Of a DNA stretch of 64,000 nucleotides, positions 8,392 through 17,834 are shown piece after piece (position 1 is the stretch's first letter; every line of letters begins with the position of its first letter). The position numbers were made by a program, and so were the translations under genes. This stretch comes from Rugamonas brunnea (lineage in GTDB: Bacteria > Pseudomonadota > Gammaproteobacteria > Burkholderiales > Burkholderiaceae_D), in assembly GCF_014042345.1 (NCBI RefSeq), contig NZ_JACEZT010000005.1, forward strand, positions 1 to 64,000. Reading direction: 5' to 3'. The notes beneath the pieces were generated by a model. It saw only the letters and a list, made by a program, of their open reading frames with translations. It did no database searches and was not told the DNA's origin.

Positions 8392-8835
8392 TCACAGGCC
8401 CCAGATGTCGGTGTTCTTGATGTAGCCGGTCAGGCCGTCGCGGTGACGCACCTTGACCCAGCCGCCGGCGGCCGGTTCGACCAGTTCCAGCAGCACGCCC
8501 TTGTCGGCGATGAATACGGGGGCGCCGTTGTCGTCGGCCGTGGCGCGGATCTTGACGTTGGCGCTGCGCACGATCACGTTGCGCTTGGCGCTCAGGCCTT
8601 TCGCTTCCGTCCAGGCCAGTTCGCCGCTCAGGTCGCGCACCTTGACCCAGTCGCCATAGGTCAGCACCACTTCCAGCGGCGTGCCGCGTGGCACGATGAA
8701 CAGCTTGCCGCCCTTGGTGGAGGGGGCATCATACAAAATGGCCGGGGCCGCGCCCACCGTCTTGAAGTCGAACGCCTGGCTGGTGGCCGCAGCCAGCATC
8801 AGCAGGGCGCCTGCGATCCAACGGGGAAAAGTCAT
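8392..8835 (-). CDS. Secreted SH3b-domain protein
   Basis: This 147-aa exported protein starts at ATG 8835, chosen because a clear signal peptide follows at once (FPRWIAGALLMLAAATSQA). Longer in-frame starts upstream would overlap the preceding intergenic region with low-quality sequence. The mature part holds two bacterial SH3 (SH3b) repeats, each ending in a similar core (GDWVKVRD near 70, GGWVKVRH near 130). Such domains usually bind peptidoglycan peptides or mediate envelope contacts; the specific role is unknown. It lies between secB and gpsA on the same strand. Confidence 0.85.
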   Translation of the reverse strand: MTFPRWIAGALLMLAAATSQAFDFKTVGAAPAILYDAPSTKGGKLFIVPRGTPLEVVLTYGDWVKVRDLSGELAWTEAKGLSAKRNVIVRSANVKIRATADDNGAPVFIADKGVLLELVEPAAGGWVKVRHRDGLTGYIKNTDIWGL

Positions 8836-8905
8836 TGCTTGCCTTAAAGGTAACAGACCGGCGGGCGCGTGTGACGCGGCCCGCCGGTCTGGCTTGCTGT
8901 CTTGC

Positions 8906-9382
8906 TTAGTTCGCTGGGGTGGCGGCGCCGTTGCCCTTGGCGGCCGCTTCGGCCATCGCTGCCATGCGCTGCTGGTAGAACACTTCGAAGTTGATCTCAG
9001 CCAGGTGCACGGGCGGGAAGCCGGCACGGGTGATCACGTCGGCGATGTTGGCGCGCAGGTAAGGGTAGACGATGTTCGGGCAGCCGATACCCAGCAGTGG
9101 GTCCAGTTGTTCGGCAGGAATGTTACGTGCCTCGAAGATGCCGCCTTGCTTGCCTTCGACCAGGAACGCCACTTTATCCTTGACCTTGGCGGTCACGGTG
9201 ATGGTCACGGTCGATTCGAAGATGCCGTCGGCCAGGGGCTCGGCGCCCACGTCCAGTGCCACTTCGATGGTCGGTGCTTCCTGTTCCAGGAAGATGGCTG
9301 GGGAATTCGGTTGTTCCAGCGACATGTCTTTCAGGTAGACGCGTTGGATTTGGAATACTGGTTGCAGGTTTTCTTCAGACAT
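8906..9382 (-). CDS. secB: Protein-export chaperone SecB
   Basis: This 158-aa cytoplasmic tetrameric chaperone keeps preproteins unfolded and delivers them to SecA. Recognised by [19 protein letters not shown] at the N-terminus, [11 protein letters not shown], and the [32 protein letters not shown] region. The C-terminal tail is Ala-rich, as usual. It follows grxC by 158 bp on the same strand; the genome would need it to feed the large set of exported proteins seen here. Confidence 0.97.
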   Translation of the reverse strand: MSEENLQPVFQIQRVYLKDMSLEQPNSPAIFLEQEAPTIEVALDVGAEPLADGIFESTVTITVTAKVKDKVAFLVEGKQGGIFEARNIPAEQLDPLLGIGCPNIVYPYLRANIADVITRAGFPPVHLAEINFEVFYQQRMAAMAEAAAKGNGAATPAN

Positions 9383-9540
9383 GGAACGCTTTCGTTATAG
9401 TGGAAACGAGCGGCGGTGGCCGCCCCGTATTTGTTTGTTTGCGAGGTCTTCTGGAAGGCTCAAATCAAACGCGAGGGCAATTGTATCAAAACCAATTCAA
9501 AAACCGACGATTTCCGCCCTCGCGTTGTATTTGGGGGCGC

Positions 9541-9801
9541 TTAACCTTTTAACAAGGGGTCCAGGCCGCCTGCCTGGTCGAGCGCGTACAGGTCGTCGAA
9601 GCCGCCGACATGGGTTTCGCCGATGTAAATCTGGGGCACCGTGCGGCGGCCCGTGCGTTCCATCATCAGCACGCGCTGCGCCGGGTCGAGGTCGACGCGG
9701 ATCTTGTTGATGGCGGTCACGCCTTTCGCTTCCAGCAGGCGCTCGGCGCGCACGCAGTAGGGGCAAACGGCGGTGCTATACAGGGTGACGGGGGCGGTCA
9801 T
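9541..9801 (-). CDS. grxC: Glutaredoxin 3 (GrxC)
   Basis: This 86-aa dithiol glutaredoxin has the active site CPYC (C13-C16), the cis-Pro stretch RTVPQIYIGETHVGG, and the FDDLYALDQAGGLDPLL C-terminus. It uses glutathione to reduce protein disulfides and ribonucleotide reductase. The start at ATG 9801 is chosen because it gives the canonical length and N-terminus; upstream in-frame ATGs overlap the rhodanese gene. It lies 14 bp after the rhodanese gene, consistent with one operon. Confidence 0.95.
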   Translation of the reverse strand: MTAPVTLYSTAVCPYCVRAERLLEAKGVTAINKIRVDLDPAQRVLMMERTGRRTVPQIYIGETHVGGFDDLYALDQAGGLDPLLKG

Positions 9802-9815
9802 GCAACTTCCTTCCA

Positions 9816-10217
9816 TTATTTCGACAGCGGCAGGCCGGCGGTTTTCCACGCGGCAACACCACCATCCAGATTGACGACATCGGCGAAACCGGCCTTCTGC
9901 AACAGGCCGGCGGCCGAGGCGGCGCGCGCGCCGCTCTGGCACACCACGATCACGCTTTTGCTTTTCGCGCCATCGAGTTCGCCCACGCGCTTGGCCAGGT
10001 CGGCCAGCGGAATGTTCTTGGCGTTAGGCAAGTGTCCGCTGGCGAACTCGGTGGCGTCGCGTACATCCACAATGGTGGCTTTACCACGATTAATCAACTG
10101 GGTCACTTCCAGCGCCGAGGCGCGCTTGCCGCGTTGCGTGAGGGCCGGCCACAGCAGGGCGCCGCCCGAAACGAGCACGATGGCGATGATGAAAATGTTA
10201 TCAATGAAGAATTTCAC
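9816..10217 (-). CDS. Membrane-anchored rhodanese-like protein (YibN type)
   Basis: This 133-aa protein has one N-terminal membrane helix (about 5-25) and a single rhodanese domain (about 35-130) with active-site loop CQSGAR (C93), preceded by IVDVRDATEFASGHLPNA. The domain would face the cytoplasm. This matches YibN, which heads the yibN-grxC-secB-gpsA cluster in many proteobacteria. The persulfide acceptor is not known. It is divergent from gpmA with about 105 bp between them. Confidence 0.92.
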   Translation of the reverse strand: MKFFIDNIFIIAIVLVSGGALLWPALTQRGKRASALEVTQLINRGKATIVDVRDATEFASGHLPNAKNIPLADLAKRVGELDGAKSKSVIVVCQSGARAASAAGLLQKAGFADVVNLDGGVAAWKTAGLPLSK

Positions 10218-10322
10218 GGTGGTCCAATGGTTGAAGTTGATGCGCGCATTATAAAATAGAAGGCTGGAAGAGTTCTGTTAGCCACGTTTTTCTGTCCGTT
10301 CACTCCTTTTTGAGATAGTCCT

Positions 10323-11069
10323 ATGTACAAAATCGTATTCATGCGCCATGGCGAATCCACCTGGAACCTGTCGAACCGCTTCACCGGCTGGACCGACGTC
10401 GATCTGACGGAAAAGGGGATCGCCGAAGCGAAGGCGGCCGGCGCCGTGCTGAAGGAAGCCGGTTTCACCTTCGACCTGGCCTACACCTCGGTGCTCAAGC
10501 GCGCCATCCGCACCCTGTGGCTGACGTTGGACGCGATGGATATGATGTACCTGCCGATCAAGCATGACTGGCGCCTCAACGAGCGTCACTACGGCGCCCT
10601 GCAGGGCCTGGACAAGGCGGAAACGGCCGCCAAGTACGGCGACGACCAGGTGCTGGTGTGGCGCCGCAGCTACGACACCCCGCCGCCACCGCTGGCCGAG
10701 AACGATGACCGCACCTCGTTCAACGACCCGCGCTACGCCGGCCTGCCCAAGTCGTCGATCCCGCTGACCGAATGCCTGAAGGACACCGTGGCCCGCGTGA
10801 TGCCGGCCTGGGACGAGGAAATCGCCCCCGCCATCCGCGCCGGCAAGCAAATCCTGATCTCGGCCCACGGCAACAGCCTGCGCGCCCTGATCAAGATGCT
10901 CGACGGCATCAGCGATGAGGACATCGTCGGCCTGAACATCCCCAACGGCCAGCCGCTGGTGTACGAGCTGGACGCCGACCTGAAGCCGATCCGCCACTAC
11001 TACCTGGGCGACGCGGCCGCCATCGCGGCGGCGCAAGCGGCCGTGGCCAACCAAGGGAAGGCCAAGTAA
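10323..11069 (+). CDS. gpmA: 2,3-bisphosphoglycerate-dependent phosphoglycerate mutase
   Basis: This 248-aa glycolytic enzyme interconverts 3- and 2-phosphoglycerate through a phosphohistidine. The catalytic RHG lies at residues 8-10 (H9), the second His is in [14 protein letters not shown], and [20 protein letters not shown] is diagnostic of the dPGM class. Length matches E. coli GpmA (250 aa). The next gene starts one base after its stop. Confidence 0.97.
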   Translation: MYKIVFMRHGESTWNLSNRFTGWTDVDLTEKGIAEAKAAGAVLKEAGFTFDLAYTSVLKRAIRTLWLTLDAMDMMYLPIKHDWRLNERHYGALQGLDKAETAAKYGDDQVLVWRRSYDTPPPPLAENDDRTSFNDPRYAGLPKSSIPLTECLKDTVARVMPAWDEEIAPAIRAGKQILISAHGNSLRALIKMLDGISDEDIVGLNIPNGQPLVYELDADLKPIRHYYLGDAAAIAAAQAAVANQGKAK

Positions 11070-11070
11070 T

Positions 11071-12585
11071 TTGCCGCTGCCTCAAGTCCCCCGCGGCCGA
11101 GGCCGCGGCGTCGCTGCGCTGCTGTGCGCCTTGCTGTCGCTGGCCCTGGCCGGCAGCCCGGCGCACGCCCGCACCACGGAACGCGCCAAGCAGAAAGCGG
11201 CGGCCGAGGCCGAGCGCGCCGGCTTGCAGCAAAAGCTCAGCGCCCTCAAGCGCGACATCAGCAAGACCGAGTCGGCCAAGGATGACGCGGCCGACACGCT
11301 GGCCGAGTCCGAGCAAGCCATTTCCGACGCCAACCGCACGCTGCGCGACCTGACGGCCGAGCAGGCCGCCACCAACGACAAGCTGGCCCGCCTGTCGGTC
11401 GAACACGACCGGCTGGTGGTGACGGTCGAACAGCAGAAGCAGCAACTGTCGCGGCTGCTGCGCCAGCAGTACGTGGCGGGCAATGAGGACCGCATCAAGT
11501 TATTGTTGTCAGGTGACAACCCCAACCGCATCAACCGCGACTTGCAGATGCTGGCCTATGTGTCGCAGGCACAAGCCCGTCTGCTCGAGGCCTTGCGGGC
11601 CAATCTGAAGGCGGTGGAAGCCAACCAGGCCGAGGCGCAGAACGCCAAGGACGAGCTGGCCGAGATCGCGGAAGAAGAATTACAGCAAAAAGCCCTGCTG
11701 GAGCAGGAAAAAGGCCGCCGCGCGGCCTTGCTGGCCACGCTGTCCAAGCGGCTGGCGGCCCAGCGCAAGGAGGCGGGCAATGTGGAACGGGACGAGCAGC
11801 GCATGGCCGGCCTGGTCGACAAGCTGACCCGTCTGATCAAGGAACAAGCCGAGGCGGCCGCCGCCGAGCAGCGCCGCCAGCAGGAACTGGCCGCCGCCCG
11901 CGCCGCCAAGGCCAAGGCCGACGCCGAAGCGAAGGCCCAGGCGCTGGCCAAGGCCCGCGCGGCCGAGGCGGCGGCGCGCGCCGAACGCGAGCGCCTGGCC
12001 AAGGCCGGCAAGGCCGGCGCCGCCGTCAAGCCGGCGCCGGCACCCGTCAAGCCGCCCGTCAAGCTGGAACCGATCGATGCCGACGAGCCCAAGGTCGCCC
12101 AGCAGGCCAAGCTGGAGCCGAAGGAGGAGCCTGCCACGACCCCGGCGGCCAAGCCAGCTGATATCGCGTTGGCCCCGGCCGCGCCGGCCGGCGCGTTCGA
12201 GGCGCTGAAGGGGCAACTGCGCGCGCCCGTGGCCGGCAAGCTGGCCGCCAAATTCGGCGCCAAGCGTGGCGACGGCCCTAGCTGGAAGGGCGTGTTCATC
12301 CGCGCCACCGAAGGGGCGGACATCCACGCCATCGCCGCCGGCCGCGTGGTGTTCGCGGAATGGCTGCGCGGCTTCGGCAACCTCATCATCGTCGACCACG
12401 GCGGCCAGTACATGAGCATCTATGGCAATAACCAGTCGCTGCTGAAACGGGCCGGTGACATCGTCAAGGCCGGCGACGCCATTGCCAGCGCCGGAAACAG
12501 CGGCGGTAACGAAGAATCAGGTTTATACTTCGAGCTTCGCCACCAGGGCCGTCCGTTCGATCCGGCTGGCTGGGTCCGGTTCTAG
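11071..12585 (+). CDS. EnvC-like murein hydrolase activator (degenerate LytM/M23)
   Basis: This 504-aa periplasmic protein has a signal peptide (about 14-34), long coiled coils (about 35-260, many heptads rich in Ala/Lys/Glu/Gln), an Ala/Pro/Lys-rich linker and a C-terminal LytM domain (about 375-504). The LytM domain is degenerate in the EnvC manner: WKGVFIRATEGADIHAI replaces the zinc-ligand segment, and LYFELRHQG replaces the HxH motif. It should therefore activate amidases for septal splitting rather than cut peptidoglycan itself. The start is TTG, one base after gpmA; an alternative downstream start cannot be excluded. Confidence 0.9.
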   Translation: MPLPQVPRGRGRGVAALLCALLSLALAGSPAHARTTERAKQKAAAEAERAGLQQKLSALKRDISKTESAKDDAADTLAESEQAISDANRTLRDLTAEQAATNDKLARLSVEHDRLVVTVEQQKQQLSRLLRQQYVAGNEDRIKLLLSGDNPNRINRDLQMLAYVSQAQARLLEALRANLKAVEANQAEAQNAKDELAEIAEEELQQKALLEQEKGRRAALLATLSKRLAAQRKEAGNVERDEQRMAGLVDKLTRLIKEQAEAAAAEQRRQQELAAARAAKAKADAEAKAQALAKARAAEAAARAERERLAKAGKAGAAVKPAPAPVKPPVKLEPIDADEPKVAQQAKLEPKEEPATTPAAKPADIALAPAAPAGAFEALKGQLRAPVAGKLAAKFGAKRGDGPSWKGVFIRATEGADIHAIAAGRVVFAEWLRGFGNLIIVDHGGQYMSIYGNNQSLLKRAGDIVKAGDAIASAGNSGGNEESGLYFELRHQGRPFDPAGWVRF

Positions 12586-12630
12586 CGTTTTCAGCCGTTT
12601 TAGTCCGCCGTTATCGGCCGCAGAGGTTTC

Positions 12631-14226
12631 ATGGGCAACAAAGTCAAGAGTTTCGGCCTGATCGGCCTGGGCATGGTGGCCGGCATCACGGCCTCCCTGC
12701 AGTTTTCCGCCATCGCCCAAAAGGCCGGCGTGTCGCCCCTGCCGCTGGAAGAACTGCGTCAGTTGTCGGATGTGTTCAGCCTGATCAAGTCGGACTACGT
12801 GGAAAGCGTGGACGACAAGAAGCTGCTGACGGAAGCCATTTCCGGCATGGTGTCCTCGCTCGACCCCCATTCCGTCTACCTGGACAAGAAGGCGTTCAAG
12901 GAGATGCGCGAGACCGTGGCCGGCAAGTTCGTCGGCATCGGCATCGAAGTGGGCATGGAGGACGGCTACATCAAGGTGGTGTCGCCGATCGAGGATACGC
13001 CAGCGTTCAAGGCCGGCATCAAGGCGGGCGACCTGATCACCCGCATCGACGGCAACCCGATCAAGGGCCTCACGCTGGATGAAGCCGTCAAGAAGATGCG
13101 CGGCGAGCCCCATTCGAAGGTGGTGCTCAACATCACCCGCAAGGATCTCGACAAGCCGCTCACGCTGACCATCGTGCGCGAGGAAATCCGCGTCCAGAGC
13201 GTCAAGGCCAAGCTGATCGAACCCGGTTACGCGTGGGTGCGCATCTCGCAGTTCCAGGAACCGACCGTGGAGGACATGGCGAAGAAGATCAACGCCCTGT
13301 ACGCCCAGGACCCGCACATCAAGGGCATGGTGCTGGACCTGCGCAATGATCCGGGCGGCGTGGTGCCGGGCGCGATCGGCGTGTCGGCCGCCTTCCTGCC
13401 CAAGGACGCGGTGATCGTGTCCACCAACGGCCAGCTGCTCGAATCGAAACAGACTTTCTATGGCCGCCGCGAGTTCTACGCCGGCCGTAATGGCGGCGAC
13501 CCGCTGGCCAAGCTGCCGGCCGCGCTCAAGGATGTGCCGCTGGTGGTGCTGGTCAACGGCGGTTCCGCTTCGGCTTCGGAGATCGTGGCCGGCGCGCTGC
13601 AGGACTACAAGCGCGCCATCATCATGGGCTCGCAAACCTTCGGCAAGGGCTCGGTGCAGACGCTGCGCCAGCTCACGCCCGACACCGCCGTCAAGCTCAC
13701 CACGGCCCGCTACTACACGCCGCACAACCGCTCGATCCAGGCCAAGGGCATCGTGCCCGACCTGCTGGTGGACGAAACGGCCGACGGCGATGGCCTGAAC
13801 GGCTTGCGCGTGCGCGAGGCCGACCTGCAGAAGCACCTGGGCAGCGACGACGGCCAGGATGGCACGCAAGGCGTGGTGGCCCGCGCCGACAAGCGCGACG
13901 AGCTCGAAGAAGAACAGCGTCTGCTGGCTGCGGCCCGCAAGCAAAAGCCGTTCGAATATGGCTCCAAGGACGACTTCCAGCTGGCGCAGGCGCTGAACCA
14001 CTTCAAGGGCTTGCCCGTCAAGCTGGCCAAGGCGGAAGGCGCGGCCGTGGCCGACGCCAAAGCGGACACCCGGGCCGAGACCAAGCTGGACGCCAAGCCG
14101 GACGCCATGCCCGCCGTCAAGACCGACGCCAAGGCCGATGGCAAGTCTGAGGTCAAGTCTGAGGTCAAGTCCGACGTCAAGGCCGATCCCAAATCCGACA
14201 CCAAGCACGCTCCGATCAAAAAATAA
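12631..14226 (+). CDS. Carboxy-terminal processing protease (S41, CtpA type)
   Basis: This 531-aa periplasmic serine protease has an N-terminal signal/anchor (about 7-30), a PDZ domain (about 95-180; GIGIEVGMEDGYIKVVSPI) and an S41 catalytic core. The Ser/Lys dyad is S314 (GGSASASEIVAGAL) and K339 (SQTFGKGSVQ), 25 residues apart as in the family. It trims C-terminal ends of envelope proteins such as peptidoglycan hydrolases. The tail (about 470-531) is a low-complexity run of Lys/Asp/Ala/Glu units with near-repeats in the DNA. It lies directly after the EnvC-like gene, as often seen. Confidence 0.93.
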   Translation: MGNKVKSFGLIGLGMVAGITASLQFSAIAQKAGVSPLPLEELRQLSDVFSLIKSDYVESVDDKKLLTEAISGMVSSLDPHSVYLDKKAFKEMRETVAGKFVGIGIEVGMEDGYIKVVSPIEDTPAFKAGIKAGDLITRIDGNPIKGLTLDEAVKKMRGEPHSKVVLNITRKDLDKPLTLTIVREEIRVQSVKAKLIEPGYAWVRISQFQEPTVEDMAKKINALYAQDPHIKGMVLDLRNDPGGVVPGAIGVSAAFLPKDAVIVSTNGQLLESKQTFYGRREFYAGRNGGDPLAKLPAALKDVPLVVLVNGGSASASEIVAGALQDYKRAIIMGSQTFGKGSVQTLRQLTPDTAVKLTTARYYTPHNRSIQAKGIVPDLLVDETADGDGLNGLRVREADLQKHLGSDDGQDGTQGVVARADKRDELEEEQRLLAAARKQKPFEYGSKDDFQLAQALNHFKGLPVKLAKAEGAAVADAKADTRAETKLDAKPDAMPAVKTDAKADGKSEVKSEVKSDVKADPKSDTKHAPIKK

Positions 14227-14262
14227 GCGGCCGGCGCGCGAGTGCCGGTCCAGTCCCAACCG

Positions 14263-15027
14263 ATGAACGACTCGCAACTGCTGCGCTACTCGCGCCATAT
14301 CCTTCTCGACGAAATTGGCATTGAAGGCCAGACCGCGCTGTTGCAGGCGCACGCGCTGGTGATCGGCGCCGGTGGCCTCGGTTCGCCGGCCGCCATGTAC
14401 CTGGCCTCGGCCGGCGTGGGCAAGCTGACCCTGGTCGACAACGACACGGTGGACCTGACCAACCTGCAGCGCCAGATTGCCCACACGACGGCGCGCGTGG
14501 GCCAGCCCAAGGCCACCTCGGCGCGCCTGACGCTGGAGCAGATCAATCCTGAAATCGTCATCGAGGCGCTGGTCGAGCGGGTGGACGACGCCCGCCTGGC
14601 CGAACTGGTGGCGGCGGCCGATGTGGTGCTCGACTGTACCGACAACTTCGCCACCCGCCATGCCGTCAACCGCGCCTGCGTGACCCACAACAAGCCGCTG
14701 GTGTCGGGCGCCGTGATCCGCTTCGACGGCCAGGTCAGCGTGTTCGATCCGCGCGGCGGCGCGCAGCCGTGCTACTCCTGCCTGTTCCCGCAGGATCAGA
14801 AATTCGAGGACGTGGCCTGTTCCACCATGGGCGTGTTCGCGCCGCTGGTGGGCGTGGTCGGCGCCATGCAGGCGGCCGAAGCGCTCAAACTGATCATGGG
14901 CATCGGCCAGTCGCTGGCCGGCCGGCTGTTGCTGCTCGACGGCCTGCACATGGAATGGACCAGCATCGCCGTGGCCCGCAACGGCGACTGTCCCGTGTGC
15001 GCGGGCCACCACCCGCCGGCCGCATAG
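14263..15027 (+). CDS. MoeB/ThiF-family adenylyltransferase (E1-like)
   Basis: This 254-aa cytoplasmic enzyme would adenylate the C-terminal glycine of a small sulfur carrier (MoaD or ThiS). The nucleotide-binding motif is GAGGLGSPAAMYLASAGVG, followed by LVDNDTVDLTNLQRQ. Two CxxC pairs (PCYSC and CPVC) form the structural zinc site, and VACSTMGVFAPLVG carries the conserved Cys. No C-terminal rhodanese domain is present. ATG at 14263 is preferred over GTG 14242 because RYSRHILLDEIG then falls in the family's usual place. MoeB and ThiF cannot be separated with certainty from sequence alone; no carrier gene is adjacent. Confidence 0.88.
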   Translation: MNDSQLLRYSRHILLDEIGIEGQTALLQAHALVIGAGGLGSPAAMYLASAGVGKLTLVDNDTVDLTNLQRQIAHTTARVGQPKATSARLTLEQINPEIVIEALVERVDDARLAELVAAADVVLDCTDNFATRHAVNRACVTHNKPLVSGAVIRFDGQVSVFDPRGGAQPCYSCLFPQDQKFEDVACSTMGVFAPLVGVVGAMQAAEALKLIMGIGQSLAGRLLLLDGLHMEWTSIAVARNGDCPVCAGHHPPAA

Positions 15028-15087
15028 CCCAAAAATTTCATGTAAGACGACGTTCCATCCCTTCCCCAAAAAACGGAGCCCCACACG

Positions 15088-17226
15088 ATGCTGAACCGCC
15101 TTTCCCTGTTGTCCCTGGCCCTGGCCGCCGCGTTCGGCGCGTCCGCCCATGCCGCCAGCACCACGCAATACCTGATCATCGCCGAAAACGGCAAGCAGAT
15201 CGGCCAGCAAGTGGTGCAGCACGAAGACGATGGCCTGACCAGGGTGCGCTTCAGCTACAAGGACAATGGCCGTGGCCCGGAACTGGAGGAGCAGTTCCGC
15301 GTGGGCGCGGACGGCACCATGACCGAATACACGGTCAAGGGCAGCTCCACCTTCGGTAACGCCGTCAATGAACACTTCGAGCGCAAGGGCGACCAGGCGC
15401 AATGGAAGGCCACGTCGGAACAGGGCAGCAAGACCGTCAGCGGCCCGGCCGCTTACCTGCCGCTGAACAGCTCCTTCGAAGTGGTGTCGGCCAACATCAC
15501 CGCGTTGGCCGCGACACCGGACGGCAAGCTGCCGCTGCTGCCATCCGGCACCCTCAGCCAGCGCGTGCTCGACACGGTGGAAGTGACGGGCGACGACCCG
15601 GCCCACCCGCAAACCCAGACCGTGCAGTTGCTGGCGCAGACGGGCATCGGCCTGTCGCCGTCGTTCTACTGGGCCACCACGGGCGCCAAACCGCGTTTGT
15701 TCGGCGTGGTCATTCCCGGTTTCGCCACCATCCTGGAGCAGGGTTGGCAGCATAACGGCGCGGCATTGGCCGCGCGCCAGAAGGCGGCCGAGAGCAAGAT
15801 GCTGGCCGACGTGGCCACCCAGCTGCAACATCCGCTCACCGGCCTGACCGTGGTGCGCAACGCGCGCGTGTTCGACAGCGAGAAAGCCACCGTGGGCGCG
15901 CCGTCCGACGTGTACGTGCTGCGCGGCCGCATCACGGCCGTGCTGCCGGCGGGCGCACCGGTGCGCGGCGCTGTCAACCAGATCGACGCGGCCGGCCGCA
16001 TCATGCTGCCCGGCCTGTTCGACATGCACGGCCACGTGGACCGCTGGTCCGGCGCGCTGAACCTGGCGGCTGGTGTGACCAGCGTGCGCGATATGGGCAA
16101 CGACAACGCCCAGATGCAGCAAATGCTCGATGAAACCATCGCCGGGACGCTGCTGGCGCCACAGGTGGTGCCGGCCGGTTTCCTGGAAGGCGAGAGCCCT
16201 TATTCGGCCAATGGCGGTTTCGTCATCAAGGACCTGGCGCAGGCCAGGAACGCGATCGACTGGTATGCCGAACATGGCTACCCGCAGCTCAAGATCTACA
16301 ACTCGTTCCCGAAGGCGATCCTCAAGGAGACAGTGGCCTATGCCCACAGCCGCGGCATGCGCGTGTCGGGCCACATCCCGGCCGGGCTGCGCGCGCAGCA
16401 GGCGCTGGACGCGGGCTACGACGAAATCCAGCACATCAACCAGGTGCTGCTGAACTTCCTCGTCACGCCCACCACGGAAACGCGCACGCTGGAGCGCTTC
16501 ACGCTGCCGGCCGAAAAAGTGGCGGGGCTGGACTTCAATGCCAAGCCGGTCAAAGACTACGTGGCCGAATTGGCGAAAAAACAGATCTCCATCGATCCCA
16601 CGCTGTCGGCCTTCGCCTTCCTCAAGCAGCGCGACGGCGACATGAGCGAACCGTTCGGCCCTGTGGCCGACCACATGCCGCCCGACGTCAAGCGTGGTTT
16701 CTCGGTCGGCACCATGAAGATCGCGGACGACGCCACCTACCAGCGTTATCAGAAATCGTATGACAAGATGGTGCAGTTCGTCGGCATCCTGTACCGCGCC
16801 GGCGTGCCCATCGTGGCCGGGACGGACGACCTGGCCGGCTTCACGCTGCAATCGGAACTGCAGTTGCTGGTCAAGGCCGGCCTCACGCCGGCCCAGGCGC
16901 TGCAGGTGGCCACCCGCAACGGCGCGCGCTACACGCGCACCAGCAATGAGCGGGGTAGCATCACGCCGGGCAAGCTGGCCGACCTGGTGCTGGTGGACGG
17001 CGACCCGACCAGGAACATCGCCGACGTGCGCAAGGTGGCCGCCGTCATCACGCGCGGCTACCTGATCTACCCGCGCGAGATCGACGCCACGCTCGGCATC
17101 GCGCCATTCGTGCAGGAGCAGCCGGCCGTGCAGGCGCTGGCGCCCGTGTCCACCAACCATGCCTCGGCCGGCGGCAACGACGGCGCCCGCGCCCGCATCG
17201 AAGCGCTGGCCCGCCAGCGCGACTGA
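15088..17226 (+). CDS. Secreted metal-dependent amidohydrolase
   Basis: This 712-aa protein has a signal peptide (about 1-22), an N-terminal domain of about 240 residues with no motif I recognise, and a C-terminal amidohydrolase (imidazolonepropionase-like) domain. Metal-site residues are visible: H314 and H316 (DMHGHVD), K402 (LKIYNS, candidate carboxylated Lys), H429 (SGHIPAG), H449 (IQHINQ) and D580 (GTDDL). Relatives act as prolidases or other amide hydrolases, but the substrate cannot be read from sequence. It is monocistronic by spacing, followed by a 9-bp hairpin (17293-17301/17309-17317). Confidence 0.85.
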   Translation: MLNRLSLLSLALAAAFGASAHAASTTQYLIIAENGKQIGQQVVQHEDDGLTRVRFSYKDNGRGPELEEQFRVGADGTMTEYTVKGSSTFGNAVNEHFERKGDQAQWKATSEQGSKTVSGPAAYLPLNSSFEVVSANITALAATPDGKLPLLPSGTLSQRVLDTVEVTGDDPAHPQTQTVQLLAQTGIGLSPSFYWATTGAKPRLFGVVIPGFATILEQGWQHNGAALAARQKAAESKMLADVATQLQHPLTGLTVVRNARVFDSEKATVGAPSDVYVLRGRITAVLPAGAPVRGAVNQIDAAGRIMLPGLFDMHGHVDRWSGALNLAAGVTSVRDMGNDNAQMQQMLDETIAGTLLAPQVVPAGFLEGESPYSANGGFVIKDLAQARNAIDWYAEHGYPQLKIYNSFPKAILKETVAYAHSRGMRVSGHIPAGLRAQQALDAGYDEIQHINQVLLNFLVTPTTETRTLERFTLPAEKVAGLDFNAKPVKDYVAELAKKQISIDPTLSAFAFLKQRDGDMSEPFGPVADHMPPDVKRGFSVGTMKIADDATYQRYQKSYDKMVQFVGILYRAGVPIVAGTDDLAGFTLQSELQLLVKAGLTPAQALQVATRNGARYTRTSNERGSITPGKLADLVLVDGDPTRNIADVRKVAAVITRGYLIYPREIDATLGIAPFVQEQPAVQALAPVSTNHASAGGNDGARARIEALARQRD

Positions 17227-17302
17227 GGCCCGGTGCCCCAGTGCCTGCTGTGGCGATTAATCGCGCTTTAAGCGTGGCGCGGGCATAATCGTCGGCGCGG
17301 CT

Positions 17303-17332
17303 TTGCTGGCCGCGCCGGTTCGGCCTTATACT
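17303..17332 (+). promoter_or_regulatory. Possible sigma70 promoter for the T2SS operon
   Basis: A -10-like TATACT (17327-17332) lies 18 bp after a weak -35 TTGCTG (17303-17308), about 40 bp before gspG. The -35 matches only three consensus positions and falls inside a GC-rich hairpin, so the assignment is tentative. Confidence 0.28.
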
Positions 17333-17373
17333 CAGCATTCTTTTCAAATATTTAACCTACATTTGCCGGTCCA

Positions 17374-17817
17374 ATGAAAAAACAGTCCATCCCCCGCCGC
17401 GCCGCGCGTGGCTTTACGCTGATCGAAATCATGGTGGTGGTGGTCATCATGGGTGTGCTGGCCGCGCTGGTCGTGCCCAAGCTGCTCAGCCGCACGGGCG
17501 AATCGAAAATCGCCGCGGCCAAGGTCGATATCGCCACCGTGATGCAGGCGCTCAAGCTGTACAAGCTCGATAACCAGCGCTATCCGACCACCGAGCAAGG
17601 CCTGCAGGCGCTGCTGAGCAAGCCCACCACGGGTCCGGCCGCCAATGGCTGGAAGGCCGGCGGCTACCTGGAGAAGATGCCGAAAGACCCTTGGGGTAAT
17701 CCTTACCAGTACCTGTCGCCCGGCATCAAGGGTGAGGTGGACGTGTTCTCGCTGGGCGCCGACGGCCAGCCTGGCGGCACCGGCGACGATGCCGATATCG
17801 GCTCCTGGGACAATTAA
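17374..17817 (+). CDS. gspG: Type II secretion major pseudopilin GspG
   Basis: This 147-aa major pseudopilin forms the periplasmic pseudopilus that pushes substrates through the secretin. The short basic leader ends at the prepilin peptidase site RGFTLIEI (cut G/F, Glu at +5), followed by the hydrophobic helix and the GspG C-domain with TEQGLQALLSKPT, DPWGNPYQYLSPG and the calcium-site end region DIGSWDN. It is the first gene of the operon; no prepilin peptidase gene (gspO) is in this window. Confidence 0.97.
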   Translation: MKKQSIPRRAARGFTLIEIMVVVVIMGVLAALVVPKLLSRTGESKIAAAKVDIATVMQALKLYKLDNQRYPTTEQGLQALLSKPTTGPAANGWKAGGYLEKMPKDPWGNPYQYLSPGIKGEVDVFSLGADGQPGGTGDDADIGSWDN

Positions 17818-17834
17818 GGCGGGAGCCAGCTGTC

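Noticed and set aside
12523-17160. Very long minus-strand open frame (over 1500 codons)
   Set aside because: It lies antisense to the EnvC, CtpA, MoeB-like and amidohydrolase genes, all clear protein families. Its composition (His, Arg, Gly, Val, Gln runs) is typical of a GC-rich shadow frame.
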